Of a DNA stretch of 64,000 nucleotides, positions 48,790-59,663 are shown piece after piece. A program made the translations under genes and the position numbers. The stretch covers positions 372,001 through 436,000 of the forward strand of contig NZ_OZ032147.1 in NCBI RefSeq assembly GCF_964026435.1. Reading direction: 5' to 3'. The notes beneath the pieces are model-generated. The model saw only the letters and a list, made by a program, of their open reading frames with translations. It was not told the origin of the DNA and ran no database searches. Numbering within the stretch: the stretch's first letter is position 1; every line of letters starts with the position of its first letter. Source of the DNA: Rickettsia endosymbiont of Gonocerus acuteangulatus (lineage in GTDB: Bacteria; Pseudomonadota; Alphaproteobacteria; Rickettsiales; Rickettsiaceae).

Positions 48790-49629
48790 ATGAATCTTTT
48801 ATTTATCACTCTTGAGCAATCTTTGATAATGTTGCCGCTTATTTTAGGCATGTATATTAGCTACAGGATTTTGAAAATTACCGATTTGACTGTAGATGGA
48901 ACATATTTATTAGGTGCGGTAGTGTTTGCTAGGTTTATTTCATTTGGACTATTTCCGGCATTAATACTTGCCGTAATAGCAGGGAGTGTTATCGGTGTTA
49001 TAGTAAGCTTTATGCAGAAGAATAACCGTGTTAACAGCCTTACATCGGGAATACTTGCCAGCTTTATGCTTTATTCGGTTAATTTGCAGATTATGCAGCG
49101 TCCTAACATATCGACTCTTGGGATGCCGAGCTTACTAACTATATTTAATACTGAAAATTGGTTATTATCTTTGATCATAACAAATATTATTGTGATATTT
49201 GCAGTAATAGTTTTATTAAAAGGGCAACTAGGTCTAAGGCTTAGAGCATTTGGGTTTAATAAAGATTTGCTTGCTATTTTAGGAAAGCCTGCCGAATTCT
49301 ATCGTACGCTTGGGCTTAGCATAAGTAACGCACTTGCTGCATTAACTGGTACTATATCGGCACAAGTAAATGGTTTTGCCGATATTAATATGGGTTTTGG
49401 GGTAGCACTTGTTGGTATCGGTGCGATCGTTATAGGGCGACATATCCTAATTCACAATAACAGTTTTGATACCTTTAAAGAAATATTTTCCTGTTTTATA
49501 GGTATATTATTTTACTTTATCACTTTAAGTATTTTACTCCGCATCGGTATTGATCCTATAAATCTTAAGCTTATCTTAGGAATGGTGCTATTTATTTCGC
49601 TTCGTTCTGTGAAAAGAGAGAATGTATGA
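48790..49629 (+). CDS. ABC transporter permease
   Basis: This 279-aa inner-membrane permease of the branched-chain/ribose type has about eight helices. The 'ILKITDLTVDGTYLLGAVVFA' segment near the N terminus and 'GLSISNALAALTGTISAQ' are characteristic of this permease group. It lies between the binding protein (4-bp gap) and the ATPase (4-bp overlap ATGA), forming a three-gene importer. Confidence 0.88.
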   Translation: MNLLFITLEQSLIMLPLILGMYISYRILKITDLTVDGTYLLGAVVFARFISFGLFPALILAVIAGSVIGVIVSFMQKNNRVNSLTSGILASFMLYSVNLQIMQRPNISTLGMPSLLTIFNTENWLLSLIITNIIVIFAVIVLLKGQLGLRLRAFGFNKDLLAILGKPAEFYRTLGLSISNALAALTGTISAQVNGFADINMGFGVALVGIGAIVIGRHILIHNNSFDTFKEIFSCFIGILFYFITLSILLRIGIDPINLKLILGMVLFISLRSVKRENV

Positions 49630-50354
49630 AACCTTATTTATATGCCGAGAAAGTGCAGTTTAAAGTAAAAGAGCGTAATGAGCCGATAATATCGGAAACT
49701 ACTTTAAACATTGCCAAAGAAGAGTTTGTTGTATTACTTGGAACTAACGGCAGTGGTAAATCTACTTTAACCAAAATTCTAGCAGGTTATTTAAAGCCGA
49801 CTAGCGGGCAGGTGTTTTTAGATCAAATGCGAATTGATAAATTACCGCAATCGCAAAAAGCTAATATATTACTAACTATAACTCAAAAAGCAGAAGACAG
49901 ATTATTTTCGGAGTTAACATTAGAAGAAAATATTACTTTATGGGAAAGCCGCTTTCCAGCAAATGAGCGTAAAACAGATGTGGAAGTATTAGAGCTTATC
50001 GGTTTATCGAAATCTAAGCGTTTTTTATCACGTCTAACGCAGCCGCTTAGTAATTTTTCCGGTGGAGAGAAACAGCTTATATTGCTGGCACTAGCTATTT
50101 CTCATCCGCCTAAAATATTATTTTTAGATGAACATACTGCAAGCCTTGATCCTAAAGCTTCGCATGAGGTAATGAAAAAAACGGCAGAGATTGTTGATGA
50201 GCGTAAAATAACTGCCGTAATGATCACACATAATTTGGATGATGCTGTAAATTACGGAAAAAGACTTATAGTTTTAAATAATGGTAAGGTAGTACAAGAC
50301 TACCTAAAACCACCGGCTTTTTCTATGAGAGAATTGAAAAAGATGTTAGGGTAA
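49626..50354 (+). CDS. ABC transporter ATP-binding protein
   Basis: This 242-aa ATPase has Walker A 'LLGTNGSGKSTLTK', the signature 'NFSGGEKQLILLALA' and Walker B 'ILFLDEHTASLDP', with the switch His in 'VMITHNLDDA'. All motifs are intact, so the importer should be functional; intracellular Rickettsia depend on such uptake. The ATG overlaps the permease stop. Confidence 0.93.
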   Translation: MKPYLYAEKVQFKVKERNEPIISETTLNIAKEEFVVLLGTNGSGKSTLTKILAGYLKPTSGQVFLDQMRIDKLPQSQKANILLTITQKAEDRLFSELTLEENITLWESRFPANERKTDVEVLELIGLSKSKRFLSRLTQPLSNFSGGEKQLILLALAISHPPKILFLDEHTASLDPKASHEVMKKTAEIVDERKITAVMITHNLDDAVNYGKRLIVLNNGKVVQDYLKPPAFSMRELKKMLG

Positions 50355-50358
50355 AAGT

Positions 50359-50880
50359 TTATAGTGAAGATTCTTTAGGATAAAGCCAAACAATTAATAA
50401 ACCAATTAAAAGTCCCAAGTTTAATAGTAAATTATACTCGGTCATAGAAATACTAAGGATTTTAATTGCCGGTTTGGTGCAGGAAGTTATTGGCTGTGAA
50501 TAAAGCATCTGTCTAATATGCTCGATAGATAAGCCTTTTGGGAAACGAATCATAGATGAACAAAGGCTGCTTGGCTGAACTATTCCTCGCTCTACCATAC
50601 TATGATAGGTTGATAATATGTAGGAGCTAAGAAGTGTTAAGAAAATAAATATTAAAGTATATTTGCTTAATTGCCTTATAATTAAAGCAGTTAGACAAAT
50701 TTTTATTAATGTTAGATAAGGGAATCTTTCGTAAACGCATAAAGGGCAGGGGGCGTAATGCAATATATACTCAGCAAAGTAGGCTGTAGCAAGAGCTATT
50801 ACGGAAATCGCAATTAAGCCTATATGCAGCATTTTATAGCTGTCTTTTCTTATGTAGTTTATAATGGTATTAAATAGCAT
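50359..50880 (-). CDS. dsbB: Disulfide bond formation protein B
   Basis: DsbB re-oxidises DsbA and passes electrons to quinone. The 173-aa protein has four membrane helices. The first periplasmic Cys pair is in 'HYAPCPLCVYERFPY' and the second pair in 'PSSLCSSM' and 'PITSCTKPA'. It is convergent with the ABC operon, the stops being 4 bp apart. Confidence 0.92.
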   Translation of the reverse strand: MLFNTIINYIRKDSYKMLHIGLIAISVIALATAYFAEYILHYAPCPLCVYERFPYLTLIKICLTALIIRQLSKYTLIFIFLTLLSSYILSTYHSMVERGIVQPSSLCSSMIRFPKGLSIEHIRQMLYSQPITSCTKPAIKILSISMTEYNLLLNLGLLIGLLIVWLYPKESSL

Positions 50881-50982
50881 AGTTTTATTTTATAGTTTTT
50901 GTATTGTCAAACAGTGCCATCCTGTGGAGGCATTGCACACTTGTCATCTCGTGGACAAGCTGGCATTGTTGTATGGTTCCAA

Positions 50983-51099
50983 TGTCATTCCCGCGAAAGC
51001 GGGAATCCAGAAAAAAAAAGCATAAACATAGCAAGTTTTTAAAATTAAAAGCTCAATTTTCTCGCTTTATGCTGGATTCCCGCCTACGCGGGAATGACA
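50983..51099. repeat. Palindromic repeat, TGTCATTCCCGC family
   Basis: The arms TGTCATTCCCGCGAAAGCGG and CGCGGGAATGACA are intact. It occupies the gene-free stretch 50881-51205; a leftover GTCATCTCGTGGACAAGC lies just left of it. No gene is seen. Confidence 0.88.
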
Positions 51100-51205
51100 T
51101 AAGAGTTATGCAACAAACCATTGTTGGGAATGACAATTAAATTTTACAATTAATTAAATATAGTATATTGTCACTGATAATTAATTACAAGTGTAAGAAA
51201 AATAA

Positions 51206-52774
51206 ATGTCGGAAATTTTGGAAGATGCAATAAAGTCAAAAGCTTGGCCTTTTGAAGAAGCTAAAAAAATACTAGATAGCTTAAACGGCAAAGTGCCTGA
51301 AAAAGGTTATGTATTGTTTGAAACAGGCTATGGTCCATCAGGGCTGCCGCATATTGGGACTTTTGGTGAAAATGCCCGTATGGTAATGGTGCAGAAAGCG
51401 TTTGAACAATTATCTGATATTCCAACTAAGCTAATTTGTTTTTCTGATGATATGGACGGGCTTCGTAAAGTACCAAGCAATATCCCAAATCCTGAAATGG
51501 TAGCCAGATATATGGATATGCCACTAACCTCTATCCCTGATCCTTTCGGTGAATGTGAGAGCTACGGGCATTATATGAACGCAAAACTTCGCTCATTTCT
51601 TGATAAATTTGGCTTCGAGTATGAATTTTACAGCAGTACGAAAATGTATAAAGCAGGAATGTTTGATGAAATGCTGATAAGGGTACTTGAGAAATATGAT
51701 GAGATAATGGAGCTGATGCTACCAACTTTTAGAGAAGAGCGGAAAGCTACCTATTCGCCTTTTATGCCTATTTGTCCGAAAACTAGTAAAGTTCTGCAAG
51801 TACCTATACATAAGTGGGATGCAAAACTTGGTACAATAACCTATAAAGATGAAAACGGTGAGACAATAGAAGTGCCGGTGACAAAAGGGCATTGTAAATT
51901 GCAATGGAAACCAGATTTTGGTATGCGTTGGGCAGCTTTAAAAGTCGATTATGAGATGTATGGAAAAGATCACTTAGCAAATGGTAGACTTTACTCAGAG
52001 ATTTGCCGAATTTTAGGTGGAAAACCGCCGGTGCAATTATGTTATGAGCTATTCTTAGACGAAAATGGTGAAAAAATATCAAAGTCAAAAGGCAATAGTA
52101 TTAGCGTTGATGATTGGCTTAAATATGCCCCTGTTGAAAGTATGGCTTTGTTTATGTATCAAAACCCTACTAGGGCTAAAAGGTTATTTTTCGATGTAAT
52201 TCCTAAAAATGTTGATGAATATATTACCTTTAATCAAAAATATCATTTAGAAGAAGATAGATCAAAACGTTTTGCAAATCCGGTTTATCATATTCATCAT
52301 GGAAATGTGCCTAAAATTGAGATTTTTGGTATTACTTACTCGCTATTATTGAACCTAACTTCTGTGTGTAATCCATCCGATAAGTCGGTACTTTGGGGTT
52401 TTATTAGCAGATATGAACCAAAAGCTACGCCAAATAATAGTCCTTATCTTGACCACTTAGCAGAATTTGCTATAAGATATTATAATGATTTTGTTAAAGC
52501 ACATAAATCATATTTAGCTCCGTCTGAAAAGCATAAAGCTATTTTGCAAGATATTTTAGATATGCTAAAAAGTTTGCCTGAGCAAATAGAAGCTGAAAGC
52601 ATCCAAAAAGGAATTTATGATATCGGAATGAAAGCCGGATATGAAAATTTGCGTGATTATTTCAAAGATTTATACCAGATATTACTTGGGCAAAGCGATG
52701 GTCCAAGGCTTGGCACTTTCATAAAGCTTTATGGTATAAACGAAACTATGAAGTTGATTGAAGAGAAGTTATAG
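51206..52774 (+). CDS. lysS: Lysyl-tRNA synthetase, class I
   Basis: This class I LysRS (522 aa) is the archaeal-type enzyme found in alphaproteobacteria including Rickettsia, unrelated to the class II enzyme of E. coli. The class I signatures are '[13 protein letters not shown]' (HIGH-like) and '[11 protein letters not shown]' (KMSKS-like). It charges tRNA-Lys in the cytosol. It is full length and stands alone between repeats. Confidence 0.96.
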   Translation: MSEILEDAIKSKAWPFEEAKKILDSLNGKVPEKGYVLFETGYGPSGLPHIGTFGENARMVMVQKAFEQLSDIPTKLICFSDDMDGLRKVPSNIPNPEMVARYMDMPLTSIPDPFGECESYGHYMNAKLRSFLDKFGFEYEFYSSTKMYKAGMFDEMLIRVLEKYDEIMELMLPTFREERKATYSPFMPICPKTSKVLQVPIHKWDAKLGTITYKDENGETIEVPVTKGHCKLQWKPDFGMRWAALKVDYEMYGKDHLANGRLYSEICRILGGKPPVQLCYELFLDENGEKISKSKGNSISVDDWLKYAPVESMALFMYQNPTRAKRLFFDVIPKNVDEYITFNQKYHLEEDRSKRFANPVYHIHHGNVPKIEIFGITYSLLLNLTSVCNPSDKSVLWGFISRYEPKATPNNSPYLDHLAEFAIRYYNDFVKAHKSYLAPSEKHKAILQDILDMLKSLPEQIEAESIQKGIYDIGMKAGYENLRDYFKDLYQILLGQSDGPRLGTFIKLYGINETMKLIEEKL

Positions 52775-52828
52775 AAGAGCTATGTTTCCTGCGTAAAAAT
52801 TGTTGTGCAGGTTAAAAAGTGTCTTCGG

Positions 52829-52936
52829 TGTCATCCCGTGGCTTGTCTACGGGATCCAGTAATAAAAAGTACAAATATAAAAAGCTTAGGTTATCTCGTT
52901 TTATGCTGGATCCCGTGGACAAGCCACGGGATGACA
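52829..52936. repeat. Palindromic repeat, TGTCATCCCGTGG family, intact
   Basis: The arms TGTCATCCCGTGGCTTGTCT and ATCCCGTGGACAAGCC with CACGGGATGACA are a good reference copy of the family interrupted at 759-1085. Confidence 0.88.
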
Positions 52937-52975
52937 GGACTTGCGGTAGATACTAAAAGTATAAATTATTAACAA

Positions 52976-53908
52976 ATGAATGATATTTTTTGCAGTACGT
53001 TGCCGATTTTTTTAATTATCTTACTTGGTAGTATTATAAAAAATAAATGGCTAACTTTAGAAGAATTTTGGCGTGGCATAGAGAAATTATCTTATTTTGT
53101 ATTGTTTCCTGCAATGCTTTTTAACTATATCTCTACAGCTGATTTAAGCGTTACATCAATAATTAAATTAGTAATCGCTCTTATTATTTCTACTCTTCTT
53201 ATTACTTTAGGTCTAATAATTTATCAAAGAAAATATAATATTGATAAAATAGAATTCACTTCTATTTTTCAAGGATCGATTCGCTATAATAGCTACATTT
53301 TTTTTGGAGCAGCGAGTCCCTTACTTGGTCCTAGTGGTCTTTCTATTGTTGCCGTTATTTCTTCTTATATGATTATCATCACCAATATTTTATCGGTAAT
53401 GATTTTTGCATATTATGTTCCTGATAAGTCGGTCACTACTACCATTAGAACTAGTATTGTTTTAATGATCAAGCTAATCGTACGCAACCCGCTAATTATT
53501 GCAAGCTTAGTAGGATTTGTTTTTAATTATTCAAACCTTGAACTACATTTAGGTCTTAAGAAAACTTTAGATAGTCTTTCTAATGCTGCTTTAGCAATCG
53601 GTATGTTAAATGTTGGGGCAGGGCTTAATTTTACTATTAGACAAGAGCTTTTACATAGCATAGTATTTACGAGCTTTATTAAATTAATTGCTTTTCCGTT
53701 AGTAAGTGTAGTAGTGCTATGGATGATGTCAATTAGCGGAATAGATAGATCTGTAGGGATATTATATAGCTCACTGCCATGTGCAAGCACTGCTTATGTT
53801 TTATCACGCCAGCTTGGCGGCAATCCTGATTCGATGGCATCGATTATAACATTTACAACTTTCTTCTCGGTAGTGACTATATCAATTATTATGTATGTGA
53901 TGGGGTAA
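52976..53908 (+). CDS. AEC-family transporter (auxin efflux carrier-like permease)
   Basis: This 310-aa integral membrane protein has about ten helices arranged in two repeats of five. The N-terminal 'FLIILLGSIIKNKWLT' and 'FVLFPAMLFNYIS' and the C-terminal 'SSLPCASTAYVLSRQLGGN' are AEC family motifs. Members export or import organic acids such as malate, which fits its position just upstream of the malic enzyme gene on the same strand (inference). It is intact. Confidence 0.88.
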   Translation: MNDIFCSTLPIFLIILLGSIIKNKWLTLEEFWRGIEKLSYFVLFPAMLFNYISTADLSVTSIIKLVIALIISTLLITLGLIIYQRKYNIDKIEFTSIFQGSIRYNSYIFFGAASPLLGPSGLSIVAVISSYMIIITNILSVMIFAYYVPDKSVTTTIRTSIVLMIKLIVRNPLIIASLVGFVFNYSNLELHLGLKKTLDSLSNAALAIGMLNVGAGLNFTIRQELLHSIVFTSFIKLIAFPLVSVVVLWMMSISGIDRSVGILYSSLPCASTAYVLSRQLGGNPDSMASIITFTTFFSVVTISIIMYVMG

Positions 53909-53909
53909 C

Positions 53910-54025
53910 TGTCATTCCCGCAAAAGCGGGAATCCAGGAAAAAATTCTAAATACAGCAAATTTTTGAAATTAAAAGCTCGATTTATCTCGCTTTATGCTG
54001 GATTCCCGCCTACGCGGGAATGACA
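53910..54025. repeat. Palindromic repeat, TGTCATTCCCGC family
   Basis: The arms TGTCATTCCCGCAAAAGCGG and CGCGGGAATGACA lie between the AEC transporter and maeB. Confidence 0.88.
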
Positions 54026-54074
54026 TGGAGTACGCCACGATTAATAAATAAAACAAAACAGGAATATCTAAAAA

Positions 54075-56375
54075 ATGGATAAAATGAACAAAATAAATTA
54101 CACTGAAGCACTTGAATATCATCAAAAAAATAAGCCAGGTAAAATTGCTATTTCTGCGACTAAGCCGCTTGTTACGCAGCATGATTTATCGCTGGCTTAT
54201 TCTCCAGGTGTTGCGGTTCCTTGTCTTGAGATCGCTAAAAGTACTGATGAAATGTATAAATACACTGCACGTGGGAATTTGGTTGCTGTGATTTCTAATG
54301 GTACTGCCGTGCTTGGTCTTGGTAATTTAGGAGCTGCTGCCTCAAAGCCAGTGATGGAGGGTAAAGCGGTACTTTTTAAAAAATTTGCCGATATCGATGC
54401 AATTGATTTGGAAGTTGATACTAATGATCCAGAAGAGTTTATTAATGCTGTAAAATATCTTGGTTATAGTTTCGGCGGAATTAATCTTGAAGATATTAAA
54501 GCTCCTGAGTGTTTTGTTATTGAAGAGAAGCTAAAATCTTTAATGGATATACCAGTATTTCATGATGATCAGCACGGAACGGCAATTATCACAGCAGCAG
54601 GGCTAATAAATGCCGCTTATATTACTAACCGTAAGCTAGAGAATTTAAAAATAGTGGTTAATGGTGCGGGTGCTGCCGCTATTGCTTGTATTGATCTATT
54701 GATTGCTCTTGGAGCGGATAAATCAAAAATTATTTTATGCGATACTAAAGGTGTTATCTATCAGGGTCGCACGGAGGGTATGAATAAATGGAAAGAGGCT
54801 CATGCAAATAGCACGGAGCTTAGAACTTTAGAAGAAGCATTAAAAGATGTGGATGTATTTATAGGATTATCTGTAAAAGGTGCAGTAACTAAAGAGATGG
54901 TTAGCAAAATGGCAAATAATCCAATTATTTTTGCTATGGCTAACCCTGATCCGGAAATTACGCCTGAGGAGATAAAGCAAGTTCGTAATGATGCGATTAT
55001 AGCAACAGGTCGTTCTGATTATAATAATCAGATTAATAACGTTATGGGTTTTCCTTATATTTTTAGGGGAGCATTAGACGTTAGAGCTAAGACCATCAAC
55101 ACAGAAATGAAAATAGCAGCAGCAAAAGCTATAGCAGAACTTGCTCGCAAGCCTGTGCCGGAGGAGGTATATAAGGCATATGCCGGTCGCAAGATGATTT
55201 TTGGTAATGAATATATTATCCCTGTTCCATTTGATCCCCGTTTAATTACAGTAGTGCCGATAGCGGTAGCTAAAGCAGCACTAGATAGCGATGTCGCTAA
55301 AATTTCTGATTTTAATCTCAATAAATATAAAAAAGAATTAGAAAGTAGACTAAACCCTACCTCTAACTATATGAATTTCTTATCTGAAAAAATCCATAAT
55401 GCACCTCTAAAACGTATTATTTTTGCTGAAGGAGAAGAAGAAGAAGTAATCGTTGCGGCAATAATGATGCGGGATGAGAAATATGGGAACCCTATCTTGA
55501 TCGGTCGCATTGAGAGAATTGAAGCAAAGCTAAAAAAGCAATTAGGGCAGAATATTAGTTTAGATGGTATTACCATAATGAACGCTGCTTTAACTGATAA
55601 GTTAGAGATATATATTGATTATTTATATAAAAGGCTCCAACGCAAAGGTTATTTATACCGAGATTGTGCTAAGCTGGTTAAAACAGATAAGAACATTTTC
55701 GCCGCTTGTATGCTTGCTTGCGGTGATGGCGATGCACTTTTAACAGGGGTGACAAAAAGCTATGTTGATAGTTTAGAAGATATATTAAAAGTCATTTCAC
55801 GAAAGCCTAATCGTAGAATTTTGGGTTATTCTATCATGATTGCAAAAGATAATAATATTATTATTTCTGACAATTGTATTACTGAATATCCAAATAGTCA
55901 CGAGCTTGCAGAAATAGCAGCTCAAACAGCAGAAATAGCTAAGGATATGGGAATTGTCCCACGTGTTGCACTTCTTTCATTTTCAAGTTTTGGCAATTCT
56001 TCTAAGGAAAAAACAGCTCGTATTCGTGAAGCAGTAAATATATTAGACAATTTTAGTGAAGATAAAGCAAAGCTTAATGATATGGAGGTAGATTTTGAAT
56101 ATGATGGCGAAATGTCAGTTAAAGTTGCTTTAGATTCTAACTTACGTAAATTATATAAATTTTGTAGGTTATCTGGTCCTGCTAACGTGCTTATTATGCC
56201 AGGTTTAAACTCTGCAGCTATTTCTACTGAACTGCTTCGAGAGTTTTCTTCAAATAGTTTTATAGGTCCTATAACAAATGGTTTTGAAAAGCCTGTTCAA
56301 ATCCTGCAAGCCACAGCTTCAGCAAGTGAAATATTAAAAATAGCGACTTTTGCTTGCGTTGAAGCTATTAAATAG
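54075..56375 (+). CDS. maeB: NADP-dependent malic enzyme with phosphotransacetylase-like domain
   Basis: This 766-aa enzyme decarboxylates malate to pyruvate with NADPH formation. Its N-terminal malic enzyme part (about 1-430) shows '[12 protein letters not shown]', '[11 protein letters not shown]', '[12 protein letters not shown]' and the NAD(P) site '[12 protein letters not shown]'. The C-terminal part ('[11 protein letters not shown] ... [18 protein letters not shown]') is a phosphate acetyltransferase-like domain, which in MaeB-type enzymes is regulatory. Start: two ATGs nine bases apart (54075, 54084); AGGAATATC upstream favours the first. It lies upstream of ralF by 42 bp. Confidence 0.94.
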   Translation: MDKMNKINYTEALEYHQKNKPGKIAISATKPLVTQHDLSLAYSPGVAVPCLEIAKSTDEMYKYTARGNLVAVISNGTAVLGLGNLGAAASKPVMEGKAVLFKKFADIDAIDLEVDTNDPEEFINAVKYLGYSFGGINLEDIKAPECFVIEEKLKSLMDIPVFHDDQHGTAIITAAGLINAAYITNRKLENLKIVVNGAGAAAIACIDLLIALGADKSKIILCDTKGVIYQGRTEGMNKWKEAHANSTELRTLEEALKDVDVFIGLSVKGAVTKEMVSKMANNPIIFAMANPDPEITPEEIKQVRNDAIIATGRSDYNNQINNVMGFPYIFRGALDVRAKTINTEMKIAAAKAIAELARKPVPEEVYKAYAGRKMIFGNEYIIPVPFDPRLITVVPIAVAKAALDSDVAKISDFNLNKYKKELESRLNPTSNYMNFLSEKIHNAPLKRIIFAEGEEEEVIVAAIMMRDEKYGNPILIGRIERIEAKLKKQLGQNISLDGITIMNAALTDKLEIYIDYLYKRLQRKGYLYRDCAKLVKTDKNIFAACMLACGDGDALLTGVTKSYVDSLEDILKVISRKPNRRILGYSIMIAKDNNIIISDNCITEYPNSHELAEIAAQTAEIAKDMGIVPRVALLSFSSFGNSSKEKTARIREAVNILDNFSEDKAKLNDMEVDFEYDGEMSVKVALDSNLRKLYKFCRLSGPANVLIMPGLNSAAISTELLREFSSNSFIGPITNGFEKPVQILQATASASEILKIATFACVEAIK

Positions 56376-56417
56376 CTATATTAAAGATTAATAATAATTA
56401 ACTTATGAGAGATAGTT

Positions 56418-58379
56418 ATGGACCCCTTAATAAAAAGAGAAGTAATAAGTTCATTTAATGATAAACCTAAAGATGGAATCAGTAAGATTAAAGAATGGTG
56501 TGCTAGTAATAATAAAGATTTTGCAGAAGAGACAGCTAAATTTTTTCGTGAGGAAAAAAATAATTTAGATTTAGTAGCTGTTGGGGATTATCTTGGAACA
56601 GATGGGGAAGATAATAAAAAAGTATTGGATAGTTTTGTTAAACAATTTGATTTTAAAGATAAAAATTATTTGAAAAGTTTAAGAGAGTTTTTAAAGGCTT
56701 TTAAATTACCAGGTGAGGCTCAAAAAATAGATAGGTTGGTTGAAAGTTTTGCCTCTAAATATTATGAGCAAAATACTACTACTGACATAAATCATGCAGA
56801 CGCAGCTTTTATATCAGCTTACGCTACTGTAGGTCTTAATACTAATCTTCATAATCCTAGCGTAAAAGATAAATGGACAATTGATCAGTTTAAGGATCAA
56901 CTAGAAGGTTTAAATACAGAAAGTAAATTGCAAGGAATTAAGAGTGGTAAAAATTTTAGCAATGAGTTCTTAGAAAATATTTATAATGGAATAAAGGCAG
57001 AGCCTTTTGAATTAAATTTTATACAAATTGCTACTGGTTATGAAATAGCCGGTATAAGTTCACAAAATGATAAAACTTTTAAAAAACTAGATGATTTTTT
57101 AACAGCAAAAACAGATATAAACAAAGTTTTTTCTAATCTAGGAAATAATATAACTGCAGAACATAAACAACCAAAAACATGGCTTAATAAGTTCACAGGT
57201 TATGAGGGTAGTATATCAGTTAAAGCAGGTAATGCAGAGGTAGAAATACAAGTTTATAAACCAAATATTTTGTCAAAATGGTTTTTAGGAGAAAAAAGTA
57301 AACTTGTGATTCAGCCTAAAGGGGGGTCAGAGCAATCTTTAAAATTAGCAGCTCAAATTGCAGCAAGTTTTGACACTAAAGTAACCTCTATTAAAGCAAC
57401 GTATGATTATCTAAAACAGGATTTAGAAAATTATTATAATAATCCTGAACAAGAACTAAGAAAAGCAAATTCAGTGGTAGATCTTCATAATCAAATAAAA
57501 GAAACTACCGCAAAAGTACAACAAGTTGATCCAGAAATACCTGATACTAAAAGCATTCCTTTGGCTTCTGAAACAAATTTTCAGGATCTCAAACAAGCAG
57601 AAATAGGGATTCAGCCGGTAAGAACTCAACCAGTAGAAAAGCCAAAATTTAATACTTTTGCAGAAGAGTTAGCTTGGAAAAATGCACAAAAAAAGCAAGC
57701 TATTGATGCTCCAGTAACTAAAAACGAAGAACCTAAAGTACAAATAGATAATCACAAAAAACGTTTAGAGGAATTAAAGCAAAAGCAGAAAGAGCTTGAA
57801 AATAAAAAGAAAGAGCTTGAAGAAAAAAAAGCTAATTCTAATATTACTAAAGAAGAAAAATGGAAAATTGTCGCTGAATTAGAAGGAGTTAGTAAGCATC
57901 TTGAAAGCATAAAAAAAGAACATAATACTATAAATACTGCTGAAGAAAGAGAGAAACAATTTAATAAAAGCTCACAATCTTCAGCTTTAAAAGGCGAGCC
58001 TACTGCAGCTGATAAGCAGCAACAAGGTGCTATGGAAGCAATCAGGCTTAGAAAAGAGCAAAGATTACAAGAAGAAGCTGCTAGTAAGGCTATAATCGCT
58101 AATAATCCAGCCACACAACCTCTAAAACCTGGTGTTATACCACCTCCTCCTCCGGGGAAAGGTGTTCCTATTCCGCCACCTCCACCACATCCAATGCCAG
58201 GCAAGGGTGGGGCTGCTCCAAAGTCATCTCAAATGCCTAATATTCCACCGAAATTGCAAGAAACATTAAAAACTATGCAAACACCTCAAGATAGGAATAA
58301 GCAGCAAGGAAATAATAATTTTCAAGACGATCTAAGAAAAACCCTAGCAAGGAGAAATAGTCCAACACTTCAGATATAA
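56418..58379 (+). CDS. ralF: RalF, Sec7-domain Arf guanine-nucleotide exchange effector
   Basis: This secreted effector (653 aa) of Rickettsia and Legionella activates host Arf GTPases. The Sec7 domain (about 1-195) carries the catalytic motif 'FKLPGEAQKIDR' with the glutamic finger at E100. The next section (about 200-350, 'TGYEGSISVKAGNAEVEIQV') corresponds to the Sec7-capping domain. A lysine/glutamate-rich helical stretch (about 447-515) precedes a proline-rich tail ('PPPPPGKGVPIPPPPPHP', about 575-595). No N-terminal Sec signal; type IV secretion is inferred from the family. The gene is intact and followed by a strong hairpin. Confidence 0.93.
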   Translation: MDPLIKREVISSFNDKPKDGISKIKEWCASNNKDFAEETAKFFREEKNNLDLVAVGDYLGTDGEDNKKVLDSFVKQFDFKDKNYLKSLREFLKAFKLPGEAQKIDRLVESFASKYYEQNTTTDINHADAAFISAYATVGLNTNLHNPSVKDKWTIDQFKDQLEGLNTESKLQGIKSGKNFSNEFLENIYNGIKAEPFELNFIQIATGYEIAGISSQNDKTFKKLDDFLTAKTDINKVFSNLGNNITAEHKQPKTWLNKFTGYEGSISVKAGNAEVEIQVYKPNILSKWFLGEKSKLVIQPKGGSEQSLKLAAQIAASFDTKVTSIKATYDYLKQDLENYYNNPEQELRKANSVVDLHNQIKETTAKVQQVDPEIPDTKSIPLASETNFQDLKQAEIGIQPVRTQPVEKPKFNTFAEELAWKNAQKKQAIDAPVTKNEEPKVQIDNHKKRLEELKQKQKELENKKKELEEKKANSNITKEEKWKIVAELEGVSKHLESIKKEHNTINTAEEREKQFNKSSQSSALKGEPTAADKQQQGAMEAIRLRKEQRLQEEAASKAIIANNPATQPLKPGVIPPPPPGKGVPIPPPPPHPMPGKGGAAPKSSQMPNIPPKLQETLKTMQTPQDRNKQQGNNNFQDDLRKTLARRNSPTLQI

Positions 58380-58425
58380 ATGTTGTGCTAAAAATCTTGA
58401 GTTTTGAAATAACATTTTGATAGTC

Positions 58426-58463
58426 AGTGATAAAGGTGAAAGAAGAATCCCACCTTTATCACT
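58426..58463 (+). terminator. Strong hairpin after ralF
   Basis: AGTGATAAAGGTG (58426-58438) pairs perfectly with CACCTTTATCACT (58451-58463), a 13-bp stem with a 12-base loop, followed by ATATTTATTTG. The trailing T run is poor, so termination or mRNA 3'-end protection are both possible. Confidence 0.7.
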
Positions 58464-58578
58464 ATATTTATTTGCACTATTGGATAAGCCACGGGATGAT
58501 ACCGAAAGTGTTTTTTGATCTATGCAATAAGGCTTTTATATCATTCCCACAAAAACATTGCCTGTGTGGATCGAGAGT

Positions 58579-58675
58579 CGTCATTGCAAGAAGAAACTGA
58601 AAGTTTCGACTAAGCAATCTCAGGAGTTATAGCCTTATTTCATAAGATTGCAACAAAGCTTTGCTCCTCGCAAGG
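58579..58675. repeat. Palindromic repeat, CGTCATTGCGAGG family, decayed
   Basis: The left arm CGTCATTGCAAGAAGAAACT, internal GCAATCTCAGGAG and TAAGATTGC, and right end CTCCTCGCAA can be recognised. It lies between ralF and the nested element. Confidence 0.7.
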
Positions 58676-58903
58676 CATTTCCCTCATGGATTATTTTTGC
58701 CCCTGTGTCATCCCGTGGCTTGTTCAATAGTATCGGACAGTTATTATTATATGTCATTCCTGCTTCTGTGGGAAGGCATTGTTGCGTGGATTGAGAGTCG
58801 TCATTGCGAGGAAATTACGAAGTATAGCATAAGTCATTAAGGTACTGACAGAGCGAGAGTATCATGTTATAGTAAGCAAATATTAACAAGCATGTAAAGA
58901 GAT

Positions 58904-59263
58904 ATGGCACGAGCATATGCAATAGAACTAAGACTAAGAGTTATAAAAGCTGTAGAAGCAGGGATACGAATAAGTAAGGTAAGTAAATTATTTAATGTAA
59001 GTCGTGATACTATATATAAATGGAAAAAATTAAAAGATAAGCAAGGTACTTTAGAAGCAGCAACTGGTTATCAGAAAGGACATAGTCATAAGATAAAAGA
59101 TTCAGAATCTTTTAAAGAATTTTTTAAAGCTAATATGAATAAAACATCAAAGGAGTTAGCAAAGCAATGGGGTAATATTGCATCTGTAACTATTTTAAGA
59201 CAAATCAGAAAACTTGGCTATAGCTATAAACAAAACTCATTTTCATCCGAAAAGAGATATTAA
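58904..59263 (+). CDS. IS630 transposase ORF A, copy 2
   Basis: This 119-aa protein is identical to that at 18105. Same HTH N-terminal part and same overlap with ORF B. Confidence 0.88.
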   Translation: MARAYAIELRLRVIKAVEAGIRISKVSKLFNVSRDTIYKWKKLKDKQGTLEAATGYQKGHSHKIKDSESFKEFFKANMNKTSKELAKQWGNIASVTILRQIRKLGYSYKQNSFSSEKRY

Positions 59264-59663
59264 ATTAAGAAATGAATTTATAGCAAAGATACAAACCATC
59301 ACAAAAGACAAATTAGTATATCTTGATGAATCTGGAATAGAGGATAATGCTTGCAAAGAGTATGGATGGAGCATTATAGGACAAAGGTGTTATGGAGAAA
59401 AGGTGTATCAACATAAATTTAGAATAAGTATGATAGCTGGTCTTTGTAATGGTAATCTTATTGCTCCTGTAATATTTGAAGGTAATTGTAATACAGAGGT
59501 CTTTAAAACTTATATTAGGGATGTATTAATTACAGAATTACAACCTGGGCAAACCGTTATTATGGATAACATTAATTTTCATAAAAATTCTAAAGTTAAA
59601 GAGTTCATTGAATCCGTTGGTTGTACCATATTGTATTTACCAACTTACTCTCCTGATTTAAAT

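Noticed and set aside
50904-51140. 78-codon frame including palindromic repeat
   Set aside because: Most of the frame is repeat sequence between dsbB and lysS; no ribosome binding site or family similarity.
57752-58204. 150-codon minus-strand frame rich in Gly and Ser
   Set aside because: It is the antisense of the ralF proline-rich and Lys/Glu-rich coding sequence; composition is explained by ralF.
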